Shown here: piece by piece, positions 46,401 through 58,495 of the stretch
Numbering within the stretch: the stretch's first letter is position 1
Layout of the letters: the number at the start of each line of letters is the position of its first letter
From: Papio anubis
Taxonomy: Eukaryota; Chordata; Mammalia; Primates; Cercopithecidae
Assembly: GCF_008728515.1 (NCBI RefSeq)
Contig: NW_022166925.1
Location: forward strand, 62,001-126,000
Length of the DNA: 64,000 nucleotides
Direction of reading: 5' to 3'
The notes under the pieces: model-generated
Told to the model about the DNA's origin: nothing
Seen by the model: the letters and a program-made list of their open reading frames with translations, nothing else
The model's database searches: none
Translations under genes and position numbers: made by a program

Positions 46401-49284
46401 GCTTTGAGGCTTATGGTGAAAACGGAAATATCTTCAGATAGATACTGGAGAGAAGATTTCTGAGGAGCTGTTTTGTGACGTGTGCATTCCACTCACAGAG
46501 TTATACTTTTCTTCTCATAGAGGATTGGGAAATCCTGTGTGCAGAAAAAGCTACCACGGAACATTCAGGAGTATATAGACGGCTATGGTGAAAAAGGAAA
46601 TATCACAGACAAAAAGTGGAAAGAAGCTCTATGCAAAACTGCTTTTTGATAAATATATCTATTCATCTCACATAGATAAAACTTTATTTCTATTAAGCAG
46701 TTTCGAAACTGCATCATTGACACATTCGCAAAGGGACATTTTTGAGCACATTCAGGCCTGTGCGGAAATAGCACATATCTTCAGATAAACGCTGGAGAGA
46801 AGCTTTCTGAGAAACTGCTTTGTGATGTGCGCATTCCACTCAGGAAGTTATGCCTCTTTCTCACAACGCAGTGTTTGAACACTGTTCCTCTAAAACTGAA
46901 AAAAGTGATATTTTGCATTGCTTTGAAGACTCTGGTGATAAGTTAAATGTCCTGAAATAAAACCCAGAAAGAAGCAGTCCAAGAAACGGCTCTCTGACGA
47001 CTACATTCATTTCAGATACTTAAGCTTACACTGCATTGCCCAGTTCGGAAACTCGGTCTTTGAAGAGTATTTGAAGGGATATTAAGTCACACTCGGAGGC
47101 TTGTGTTGAGAAAGGAAACATCTTCCGGTGAAAACTGGAGACAGGTTCTCAGAGCAACTGCTTTGTGATGTGTGTATTCATCTCATAGAGTTAAATCATT
47201 CTTTGGATTGAGCAGTTTGAAATTACTGTTTCTGTGGTTCCTCATGGAGGAGATTTGGGAACACTCATAAGAATACGCTACAAAAGTAATACCCACCGAT
47301 AAGAACCAGACGGAAACTTGGAAACTTTCTGTGAAAATGCCCTAGGTCACGTGTATTCCACACGCACAGCTAAGCTTCTGTTTTCATTGAGCAGTATTCT
47401 AACACTGCTTCAAGTTAGTCAGCGAAGTGATGCTCAGGAGCGCTTTGAGGCTTATGATGAAAACAGAAATATCTTCAGATAGATATGGGAGAGAAGATTT
47501 CCGAGGAGCCGCTTTGTGACATGTGCATTCCACTTACAGAGTTATACATTTCTTCTCATAGAGGATTGGGGGATCCCGTTTGGTGAAAAAGCTACCAGGG
47601 GACATTCGGGAGTATATGGACAGCTATGGTGAAAAAGGAAATATCCTCAGACAAAAAGTGGAAAAAGCTTTCTTTGGAACTGCTTTGTGATAGATATGTC
47701 TATACATCTCACATAGATAAAACTTTCTATTACGCAGTTTTGAAACTGCGTCATGTACAGATTTTCGAAGGGACATTCGGGAGCACATTCAGGCCTGTGG
47801 GAAAATAGCAGATATCTTCAGATAATAACTGTAGAGAAGTTTCCTGAGAACCTGCTTTGTCATGTGTGCATTCCACTCTGGGAGTATACCTCTTTTCTCA
47901 TAAGGCAGTGTTTGAACACTGTTCCTGTAAAATAAAAAAGTGATATTTTGCAGCTCATTGAAGACAATGGTGAAAAGTGAAATATCCTGAAATATAACCC
48001 AGAAAGAAGCATTCCAAGAAACTGCTCTCTAAAGTGTGTATTCATCTCAGACAGTGAAAGCTTACACCACATTGCCCAGTTTGGGAACTCTGTCTTTGAT
48101 GAATCTGCGACGGGATATTTAGTGGTGCCCGGAGGCTTGCAGTGAGAATGAAACGTCTTCCATTGAAAACTGGAGAGAAGCTTTCAGAGCAACTTCCTTG
48201 CGATGTGTGTATTCATCTCATAGAGTTAAATCATTCTTTGGATTGAGCAGTTTGAAATCACTGTTTCTGTGGAACCTGAGAAAGGACATTTTGGAACGAT
48301 CTTCAGCATATGCTGATAAAGTTACACCTTCAAATAAAAACCAGAAGGAAACATTCTGTGAAACTGCTTTAAGTCACGTGAAGTCCACTCTCAGAGTTAA
48401 ACTTCTGTTTTCATTGCGGAGTATTCTAACACTGTTTCATATTAGTCAGCTAAGGGATACGCGGGAGCACTTTGAGGCTTACGGTGAAAAAGGAAATATC
48501 TTCACATAGGCACTGGGGATAAGATTTCCGAGGAGCTGCTTTGTGACGTGTGCATTTCACTCACAGAGTTATACTTTTCTTCTCATAGAGGATTGGGGAA
48601 TCCTGTTTGGAGAAAAAGCTACCGGGACATTTGGGAATATATTAACTGTTATGGTGAAACAGGAAACATCCTCAGACAAAACCTGCAAAGAAGCTTTCTG
48701 TGATACTGCTTTGTGATAGACAAGTCTATTCATCTCACATAGATAAAACTTCCTTTCTATTACGCAGTTTTAAAAGTGCATCATCAATGGATTTGCTAAG
48801 GAACATTCGGCAGTACGTTCAGGCCTGTGGGCAAATAGGACATATCTTCAGGTAAAAACTGGAGAGAAGCTTTCTGAGAAACTGCTTTGTGATGTGTGCA
48901 TTACACTGAGGGGGTTCTACCTCTTTTCTCATAAGGCAGTGTTTGAACACTGTTCCTGTAAAACTGAAAAAGTGATATTTTGCAGCACATTGAAGACTAT
49001 GGTGAAAAGTGAAATATCCTGAAATAATACCCAGAAAGAAGCATTGCATGAAACTGCTCTCTGACGTGTGCATTCATTTCAGAGAGTTAAATCATACACT
49101 ATGATGCCCCATTTGGAAACTCTCTTTTCACAAATCTGTGAAGGGATATTAAGTGGCGCCCAGATGCTTGTGGTGGGAAAGGAAACATCTTCCGATGAAA
49201 AGTGGAGAGAAGATTATGCTGCAACTGCTGTGTGAAGTGCGTATTCATCTCATAAACTTAAATCATTATTTGGATTGAGAAGTT

Positions 49285-49300
49285 AGAAATCACTATTTCT
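49285..49300 (+). repeat. Left target-site duplication of second Alu
   Basis: AGAAATCACTATTTCT in a C monomer, repeated exactly at 49595-49610. Confidence 0.95.
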
Positions 49301-49594
49301 GGCCGGGCGCGGTGGCTCAAGCCTGTAATCCCAGCACTTTGGGAGGCCGAGACGGGCGGATCACGAGGTCAGGAGATCGAGACCATCCTGGCTAACCCGG
49401 TGAAACCCCGTTTCTACTAAAAAATACAAAAAACTAGCCGGGTGAGGTGGCGGGCGCCTGTAGTCCCAGCTACTCGGGAGGCTGAGGCAGGAGAATGGCC
49501 TAAACCCGGGAGGCGGAGCTTGCAGTGAACTGAGATCCGGCCACTGCACTCCAGCCTGGGCGACAGAGCGAGACTCCGTCTCAAAAAAAAAAAA
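49301..49594 (+). mobile_element. Young AluY, full length, plus strand
   Basis: A complete Alu with the subfamily marks CTCAAGCCTG, GAGACGGGCGG, AAAAAACTAGCCGGG, GAGGTGGCGGGCGCC and GATCCGGCCACTGC. These are shared by AluYe/Yf-like and Old World monkey AluYR-like copies as I remember them. By eye about six differences from that consensus (near 2 percent), a clean 13-base poly-A and a perfect 16-bp target duplication show it is young. A 80-codon antisense frame across it is a usual Alu by-product. Confidence 0.97.
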
Positions 49595-49610
49595 AGAAAT
49601 CACTATTTCT
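49595..49610 (+). repeat. Right target-site duplication of second Alu
   Basis: AGAAATCACTATTTCT, identical to 49285-49300, restoring the C monomer (GTGGAACC follows). Confidence 0.95.
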
Positions 49611-50102
49611 GTGGAACCTTAGAAAGGATATTTGAGAACACTCTTAAGAATATGCTGAAAAAGAAATACCCTCAGATAAAAACCAGAAGGAACCTTTCTG
49701 TGACACTGCTGTAGGTCACGTGAATTCCACTTGTACTGTTAAGCTTCTGTTTTAATTGAGAAGTACTCTAAGAATATTTTTGGTTAGTCAGCTAAGGGAT
49801 ACTCGCGAGCCCTTTGAGGCTTCCGGTGAAAATGGAAATATCTTCAGATAGATACTGGAGAGGGGATTCCCGAAGAGCTGCTTCATGATGTGTGCATTCC
49901 ACTCACAGAGTTATACTTTTTCTCATAGATGATTGGGGAATCCCATTTGGAGAAAAAGCTACCAGGGCACATTCACGAGTATATGGACGTCTAGGGTGAA
50001 AAAGGAAATATCCTCAGGCAAAAACTGGAAAAAGCTTTCTGTGAAACTGCTTTGTGATAGATATGTCTCTTCATCTCACATAGCTAAAACTTTCTTCCAA
50101 TT

Positions 50103-50122
50103 ACGCAGTTTTGAAACTGCGT
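50103..50122 (+). other. 20-bp dyad in an F monomer (representative)
   Basis: ACGCAGTTTTGAAACTGCGT has perfect 9-base arms around TG. Exact copies are also at 43206-43225 and 47732-47751, and near-copies lie in most F monomers. Function is unknown. Confidence 0.85.
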
Positions 50123-53100
50123 CATGGACAGATTCACGAGGGAACATTCGGGAGCACATTCAGCACTGTGGTGAAATAGGAGATATCTTCAGATAAAAAC
50201 TGGAAAGAAGCTTTCTGAGAAAATGCTTTGTGATGTGAGCATTTCCCCCCGGGAGTTATAACTCTTTTCTCATATGGCAGTGTTTGAACACTGTTCCTGT
50301 AAAACTGAAAAAGTGATATTTTGCACCGCATTGAAGACTATGGCGAAAAGTAAAATATCCTGAAATAAAACCCAGAAAGAAGCGTTCCAATAAACTACCC
50401 TAAGACGTGTGCATTCATTTCCGAGAGTTAAAGCTTACACTACGTTGCACAGTTTGGAAACTCTGTCTTTGAGGCATCTGTGTAGGGATATTAAGTGGCA
50501 CCCGGAGGCCTGTGATGAGAAAGGAAACATCTTCTGATGAAAACTGGAGAGAAGCTTTCAGAGCAACTCTTTGTGATATGTGTATTCATCTCATAGAGTT
50601 AAATTATTCTTTGGATTGAGCAGTTTGAAATCACTGTTTCTGTGGAACCTGAGAAAGGACATTTGGGAACGTTCTCAAGAATGTGCTGAGAAAGATATAC
50701 CATCCGAAAAAAAAACAGAAGGAATCCTTCTGTGAAACTGTTCTAGGTCACGTGAAGTCCACTCACTCAGTTAAGCTTCTGTTTCCATTGGGCAGTATTT
50801 TAACACTGTTTTAGGTTAGTCAGCTAACAGATACACGCGAGTGCTTTGAAGCTTATGATAAAAACGGAAATATCTTCAGATAAATACTGGAGAGAAGATT
50901 TCTGAAGAGTTGCTTTGTGACGTGTGCATTCCACTCACAGAGTTATACTTTTCTTCTCATTGATGATTGGGGAATCTCGTTTGAAGAAAAAGCTAAAAAG
51001 TGACTTTCGGGAGTATATGGCCGGCTATGGTGAAAAAGGAAATATCCTCAGAGAAAAGCTAGAAACAACCTTTCGATGCAACTGCTTTGTGATAGATGTG
51101 TCTATTCATCTCACATAGATAAAACTTTCCTTCTATTAGGCAGTTTTAAAACTGCATCATGGATGGATTCGCAAAGGGACATTTGGGAGCACCTTCAGGC
51201 CGGGGGGAAAAAGGAGATACCTTCAGATAAAAACTGGAGAGAAGCTTTCTGAGAAACTGCTTTGTGATGTGTGCATTCCACTCAGGGAATTTTACCTCTT
51301 TTTTCATAAGGCAGTGTTTGAACACTGTTCCTGTAAAACTGAAAAAGTGTATTTTGCAGCACCTTGAAGAGTACGGTGAAAAGAGAAATATCCTGAAATA
51401 AAACCCAGAAAGAATCATTCCAAGAAACTGCTCTCTGACGTGTGCATTCATTTCAGGGAGTTAAAGCTTACACTAAGTTGTCCAGTTTGGAAACTGTCTT
51501 AGAGGTATCTGGGAAGGGATATTAAGTGGCGTCCAGAGGCTTTCAGTGAGAAAGGAAATGTCTTCCTATGAAAACTGGACAGAAGCTTTTGGAGCAAATT
51601 CTTTGTGATGTGTGTATTCATCTCATAGAGTTAAATGATTCTTGAATTTAGCAGTTTGAAGTCACTGTTTCTGTATAAACTGAGAAAGCACATTTGGGAA
51701 CACTCTTAAGAATATGCTGAAAAAATAAATACCCTCCAATAAAAGCAGAAGGAAACCTTGTGTGAATCTGTTGTAGGTTACATGAAGTCCACTCGCACAG
51801 TTAACCTTCTGTTTTCATTGAGCAGTATTCTAACACTGTTTTAGGTCAGTCAGCCAAGGGATACTCCTGAGCACTTTGATTCTTACAGTGAAAATGCTAA
51901 TATCTTCAGATAGACACTGGAGAGAAGATCTCCATGGAGTTGTCGTGTGACGTGTGCAGTCCACTCCCAAAGTTACACTTTCCTTCTCAGAGAGGATTAA
52001 GGAATCCCGTTTGGAGAAAAAGCTACGTGGGGACTTTGCGGAGTATATGGACGGCTACGGTGAAAAAGGAAATATCCTCAGACAGAAACTGGAAAGAAGC
52101 TTTCTGTGAAACTGCTTTGTGATAGATGTCTATTCATCTCAAATAGATAAGACATTCTTTCTATTACGCAGTTTTAAACTTTATCATGGATGGATTCACG
52201 AAGGGACATTTGGGAGCACATTCAGACCTGTGGGGAAATAGGAGATATCTTCAGACAAAAACCTGAGAGAAGCTTTCTGAGAAACTGCTTTGTGATATGT
52301 GCATTCTACTCAGGGAGTTATACCTCTTTTCTCACAAGGCAGTGTTTGACCACTGTTCCTGTAAAACTGAAAAAGTGATATTTTGCAGAGCATTGAAGAC
52401 TTTGGCGAAAAGTGAAATATCCCAATATAAAACTCAGAAATATGCATTCCGAGCAACTGCTCTCTGACATCTGCATTCATTTCAGAGAGTTAAAGCTTAG
52501 ACTACATTGCCCCCTTTGGAAACTCTGTCTTTTTAGAATGTGTGAAGAGATATTAAGTGGCGCACGCATTTTGTAGTGAGAAAGGAAACGTCTTCCAAAG
52601 AAAACTGGAGAGAAGCTTTTGGAGCAACTACATTGTGATGTGTGTATTCATCTCATAGAGTTAAATCATTCCTTGGATAGAGCAGTTTGAAATCACTGTT
52701 TCTGTCGAACCTGAGAAAGGACATTTGGGAACGTTCTTAAGGAGATGCTGAAAAAGAAATACCCTCCAATAACAACCAGAAGAAAACTTTCTGTGAAACT
52801 GCTCTATGTCACGGGAATTCCACTCGCATAGTTAAGCTTCGGTATTCATTGAGCAGTATTGTAACACTGTTTTAGGTTAGTCGGCTAAGGGATATTTAGG
52901 AGCACTTTGAGACTTCTGTGAAAATGGAAATAACTTCAGATACATACTGGAGAGAAGTTTTCCAAGAAGCTGCTTTGTGACATGTGCATTCCATTTACAG
53001 AGTTATACTTTTCTTCTAATGGAGGATTGGGGAATCCCGTTTGGACAAAAAGCTACTGGGGGACATTCAGGAGTATATGGATGGCTATGGTGAAAAAGGA

Positions 53101-55199
53101 AATATCCCCAGACAAAAACTGGAAAGAAGTTTTCTGTGAAACTGCTTTGTGATAGATATGTCTATTCATCTCACATAGATAAACTTTCTTTCTATTTCAC
53201 AGTTTTGAAACTGCATCATTGATGGATTCCCGAAGGGAATTTCGGAAGCACATACAGGCCTGGGGAAAATAGGAAATACCTCAGAAAAAAACTGAAGAGA
53301 AGCTTTCTGAGAAACTGCTTTGTGATGTGTGCATTCCACTAAAGGACTTATACCTCTTTTCTAGTAAGGCAGTGTTTGAACACTGTTCCTGTAAAACTGA
53401 AAAAGTGACATTTGGGAGCGTTTTGAAGACTAGGGAGAAAAGTGAAATATCCTGAAATAAAACCCAGGAAGAAGCATTCTTAGAAACTGCCTTCTGACGT
53501 GTGCATTCATTTCGGAGAGTTAAAGCTTACACTACATTACCCATTTTGGAAACTCTGTCTTTAAGGAATCTGTGAAGGGATATTACATGGTGCTTGGGGG
53601 TTTGTGGTGAGAAAGAAAACGTCTTTCACTGAAAACTGTAGAGAAGCTTTAGGAGCAAGTATTTTGCGATGTGTGTATTCATCTCATAGAGTTTAATCAT
53701 TCTTTGCACTGAGCAGTTTGAAATTACTGTTTCTGTGGAAACTGAGAAAGGACATTTGGGAACGCTCTTCAAAATATGCTGAAAAACAAATATCCTCCTA
53801 TAAAAACCTGTAGGAAACTTTCTATGAATCTGCTCTAGGTAACATGAAGTCCATTCGCACAGTTAAGCTTCTGTTTTCATTGAACAGCATTCAAACACTG
53901 TTTTAGGTTAGTCAGCTACAGGATACTCGGGAGCGCTTTGAGGCTTATGGAGAAAATGGAAACACCTTCACATAGATACTGGAGAGATGATTTCAAAGGA
54001 GCTGCTTTGTGATGTGTGCATTCCACTCATAGAGTTATACTTTCCTCCTCATAGACAATGGGGGAATCCGGTTTGGAGAAAAAGCTACCAGGGGATATTC
54101 GGTAGTAAATGGACGGCCATGGTGAAAAAGGAAATATCCTCACACAAAAACTGGAAAGAAGATTTCTGTGAAACTGCTTTGTGTTACATATGTCTATTCA
54201 TCTCACATAGATAAAATTTTCCTTCTATTACGCAGTTTTGAAACTACATCATGGACGTATTCGTGAAGGGACTCTCAGGAGCACATTCAGGCCAATGATG
54301 CAAAAGGAAATATCTTCAGATAAAAACTGAAGAGAAGTTTTCTGAGAAACTGTTTTGTGACGTGTGCATTCCACTCATGGAGTTATACCTCTTTTCTCAA
54401 AGGCAGTGTTTGAACACTGTTCCTGTAAAACTGAAAAAGTGATATTACAGAGCGCATTGAAGACTATTGCCAAAAGAAAACTCTCCTCAAATAAAACCCA
54501 GAAGGAAGCATTCCAAGAAAGTATTCTCTCATACGTGCATTCATTTAGCAGCATTAAAACAGACTCTACTTTGCTGAGTTTGGAAACTCTGTCTTTGAGG
54601 AATCTGTGAATGCATATTAAGAGGCTCCTGGAGGCCTGTGGTGAAGAAGGAAATGTCTTCTGTTGAAAACAGGAGAGAAGCTATCTGAGCAACTGCTTTT
54701 TGTCATGTGTATTCATCTCATAGTGTTAAATCATTCTTTGGATTGAGCAGTTTGAAATCAGTTTCTATGGAATCTGAGTTAGGACATTTGGGAGTGCTCC
54801 TTAGAATATGGAGAAAGAAATAGCCTCAGATAAAAACCAGAAGGAAGATTTCTGTGAAACTGCTATGTATCATGTGAATTCCTCTCACTCAGTTAAGGTT
54901 CTCTTTTCATTGACCAGTTTTCTAACACTGTTTATGTTTAGCGTTCAAAGGGATATTCAGAAGCACCCGAGACTTAAGGTGGAAAAGGAAATATGTTCAG
55001 ATAGAAACTGGAGAGAAGCTTTAAGAGAAACTGCTTCGTGACGTATGCATTGCACTCACAGTGTTATACCTCTCTTCTCATACAGCATCAGGGAAGCCCT
55101 TTTGGAGGAAAAGGTACCAAGGGATATTCGAAGGCATATTGCTGAAGATGGTGAAAAGGGAAATAGCCTCACACTAAAACTGGAAAGAAGCTTTCTGTG

Positions 55200-55222
55200 A
55201 AACTGAAAAGAAGCTTTCATTA
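55200..55222 (+). other. Deletion in family-2 F monomer
   Basis: GAAACTG is followed by AAAAGAAGCTTTCATTACATTACGC; about 50 bases of the F monomer start (TATGTGTATTCATCTCACATAG) are lost. Confidence 0.6.
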
Positions 55223-58200
55223 CATTACGCAGCTTGGGAACTCTGTCATGGACTGTTCTGCGAAGAGATATTCGGAATCCCATTCTGGCCTATGGTGAAA
55301 AAGGAAATATCGTCAGATAAAAACTGGAGAGAAGCTTTCTGAGAAACTCCTTGGTGATGTGTGCATTCCACTCAGGGATTTATGCCTTTCTTCTCATACA
55401 GCACTGTAAGAACACTGTTTCTGTAAAAGTAAAAAAGTGATGTTCGGAGCATGTTGAAGACTATAGCAAAAAGTGAAATGTTGTCCAATAAACCCAGAAA
55501 GAAGCGCTCCAAGAAACTACTCTCTGACATGTCCATTCATTTCACAGAGTTAAAGCTTACTCTACATTTCCCAGTTTGGAATATCTATCTTTGAGGATTC
55601 TGGGAAGGGATATTTAGTGGCAACCGGAAGTCTGTGAGGAGCAAGAAAATGTCTTTCATTGAATATTGGAGAGAAGTTTTCTGAGCAACTCTTTTGTGAT
55701 GTTTGTATTCATCTCATAGAGTAAACCATTCTTTGAATTGAGCAGTTTGAAATCACACTTCCTGTGGAATCTGAGAAAGGACATTTGGGAACGCTCTTTA
55801 GAATATCCAGAAAAAGAAATAACCTCAGATAGAAACCAGAAGGAAGCTTTCTGTGAAACTGCTCTGTGTCATACGAATTCCACTCGCACAGTTAAGCTTC
55901 TGTTTTTATTGAGCAGTATTATAACACTGTTTTTCTTTAGTCAGAAAGGGGATATTTGGGAGCGCTTTGAGGCTTAAGGTGAAAGAGAAAATATCTTCAG
56001 GTAGAAGCTGGAGAGAAGCTTTCCAAGGAGCTGCTTTGTGATATGTGCATTCCACTCACAGAGTTACACTTTTCTTCTCATGGAGGATTTGGAAATCCCT
56101 TTTGGAGAAAAAGCTACCAGGGGATATTTGGGAGTATATGGATGGCGATGGTGAAAAAGGAAATATCCTCAGACAAACGCTGGAAAGAAGATTTCTGTGA
56201 AACTGTTTTCTGATAGGCATGTTTACTCATCTCACACAGATGAATCTTTCCTTATATTATGCAGTTTGGAAATTTTGTCATGGATGGAACCGCGAAGGGA
56301 CATTCAGGAGCACATTCAGGCCAATGGTGAAAAAGGAAATATCTTCAAATAAAAACTGGAGAGAAGCTTTCTGAGCAACTGCTTTGTGACGTGTGTATTC
56401 ATCTCATAGAGTTAAACCATTTTTTGGATAGAGCAGTTTGAAATCACTGTTTTCTTGGAATCTGAAGAAGGACATTTGGGAACACTTCTTAGAATATGGA
56501 GAAAGAAATATCCTCAGGTAAAATCTAGAAGGAAGCTTTCTGTGAAACTGCTCAGTGTCATCTTAATTCCGCTCACTTAGTTAAGCCTCTCTTTTCATTT
56601 AGCAGTTTTCTAACCCTGTTTATGTTTAGTGTGCGAAGGGATATTCGGGAGCAGTTTGAGGCTTATGGTGAAAAAGGAAATACGTTCAGACCGAAACTGG
56701 AGAGAAGCTTTCCAAGGAAAGCTTTGAGACTGCTTTTTGACATGGGCATTCCACTCAAAGTGTTATACCTCTGTTCTCATACAGAATCGGGGAAACACTT
56801 TTGGAGAAAAACTTAGTAAGTGATATTCAGGAGCATGTTGATGCCTATGGTGAAAAGGGAAATAACCTCAGACAAAAACTGGAAAGAAGCTTTCTATGAA
56901 ACTACTTTGTGATATGTGTATTCATCTCACATAGATAAAGTTTTCTTTACATTACGCCACTTAGAAACTCTGTCATGGATGGATCCACGAAGGGACATTG
57001 GGGAGGACATTCAGGACTATGGTGAAAAAGGAAATATGTTCAGATAAAAACTGGAAAGAAGTTTTCTGTGAATCTGCTTTTTCCTGTGTTTATTCATCTC
57101 ATATAGATAAACCTTTCTTTGCATAAGGTAGCTTGGAAACTCTGTCATGGACGTATCTGTGAAGGGACATTGGGGAGCACATTCAGGACTATGGTGAAAA
57201 TGGAAATATCTTCAGATAATTACTGCAGAGAAGCTTTCCGAGAAACTACTTTGTGCTGTGTGCATTCCACTGAGGGAGTTATACCTGTTTTCTAATAAGG
57301 CAGTGTTTGAACACTGTTCCTGTATGACCGAAAATGTGATATTTCGGAGCGCATTGAGGAATATGGTGAAAAGTGAACTATCCTCAAGTAAAACCCAGAA
57401 AGAAGCGTTCCAAGAAACTGCTCTCTGATATGTGCATTCATTTCACAGAGTTATAGCTTCCTCTACGTTGCCCAGTTTGGAAACACTGTCTTTGAGGAAT
57501 CTGCGAAGTTATATTAAGTGGCGCCCGGATGCCTGTGGTGAGCAAGGAAATGTCTTCTGATGAAAACTGGAGAGAAGTTTTCTGAGCCACTGCTTTGTGA
57601 TGTGTGTATTCGTCTCATAGAATTAAACCATTTTTTGGATTGAGCAGTTCGAAATCACTGCTTCTGTGGAATCTGAGGAAGAACATTTGGGAACACTCTT
57701 GAATATGGAGAAAGAAATATCCTCCAATAAAAACCAGAAGGAATCTTTCTGTGAAACTTCTATGCCTCGTGTAAATTGCTCTGGCACAGTAAAACTTCTC
57801 TTTTCACTGAACAGGTTCCTAACACTGTTTATGTTTAGCATGCAAAGAGATATTCGGGAGAGCTGTGAGGCTTATGGTGAAAAAGGAAATACTTTCAGAT
57901 AGAAACTGGAAAGAAGCTTTCTGTGAAGCTGGTTTTTGCTATGTTTATTCATCTAATGTAGATAAAGCTTTCTTTACATTACACAGTTTGGAAACTCTGG
58001 CATGGACGGATCTGTGAAGGGACATTTGGGGGCACATTCAGGACTATGGTGAAAATGGAAATATCTTCACATAAAAAGTGGAAAGAAACTTTCTGTGAAT
58101 CTGGTTTTTACTAGGTTTATTCATCTCACATAGATAAAGCTTTCTTTATATTACACAGCTTGGAAACTCTGTCATGGTCACATCCGCAAAGGGACAATCG

Positions 58201-58479
58201 GAAGCACATTCAGGATTATTTCAAAAATGGAAATATTTTCAGATAAAAACTGCAGAGAAGCATTCTGAGAAACTGCTTTGTGATTTTTGCATTCAACTCA
58301 GGGAGTTATACATCTTGTCTCATAAGGCAGTGTTTGAACTCTGTTGCTGTAAAACTGAGAAAGAAATATTTCGGAGCACATGGAAGACCATGGTGAAAAG
58401 TGAAATATCCTGAAATAAAACCCAGAAAGAAGCGTTCCAAGAAACTCTTCTCTGACGTGTGCATTCATTTCAGAGAGTT

Positions 58480-58495
58480 AAAGCTTACTGAGAAA
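58480..58495 (+). other. B-to-A junction creating a second A monomer
   Basis: After about 60 bases of B (GAGTTAAAGCTTACT) the sequence returns to GAGAAACTGCTTTGTGATG of an A monomer, so A occurs twice within about 220 bp (landmarks near 58324 and 58531). The second A also lacks bases between CACTCAGG and GGCAGTG. This fits an out-of-register duplication. Confidence 0.68.

Larger units (their letters stand above)
40591..54290 (+). repeat. Alphoid higher-order repeat, family 1, right block (with two Alu insertions)
   Basis: The six-monomer unit resumes with CTGAGAAAGGACATTTGGGA and TTAGTCAGCTAAGG-type words and continues to an F monomer near 54290, where GGCCTGTGGGGAAATAGG is replaced by GGCCAATGATGCAAAAGG. 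AluY copies interrupt it at 42702-43000 and 49301-49594. The patch 43064-43446 is rearranged and lacks most of the D, E, B and C material expected there. Elsewhere the unit is regular (A landmarks near 44800 and 45830, about 1,030 bp apart). No genes are seen. Confidence 0.93.

Noticed and set aside
49361..49603. 80-codon minus-strand frame with an FFFFETESRSVAQAGVQW-like start
   Set aside because: Standard translation of an antisense Alu; not a gene.
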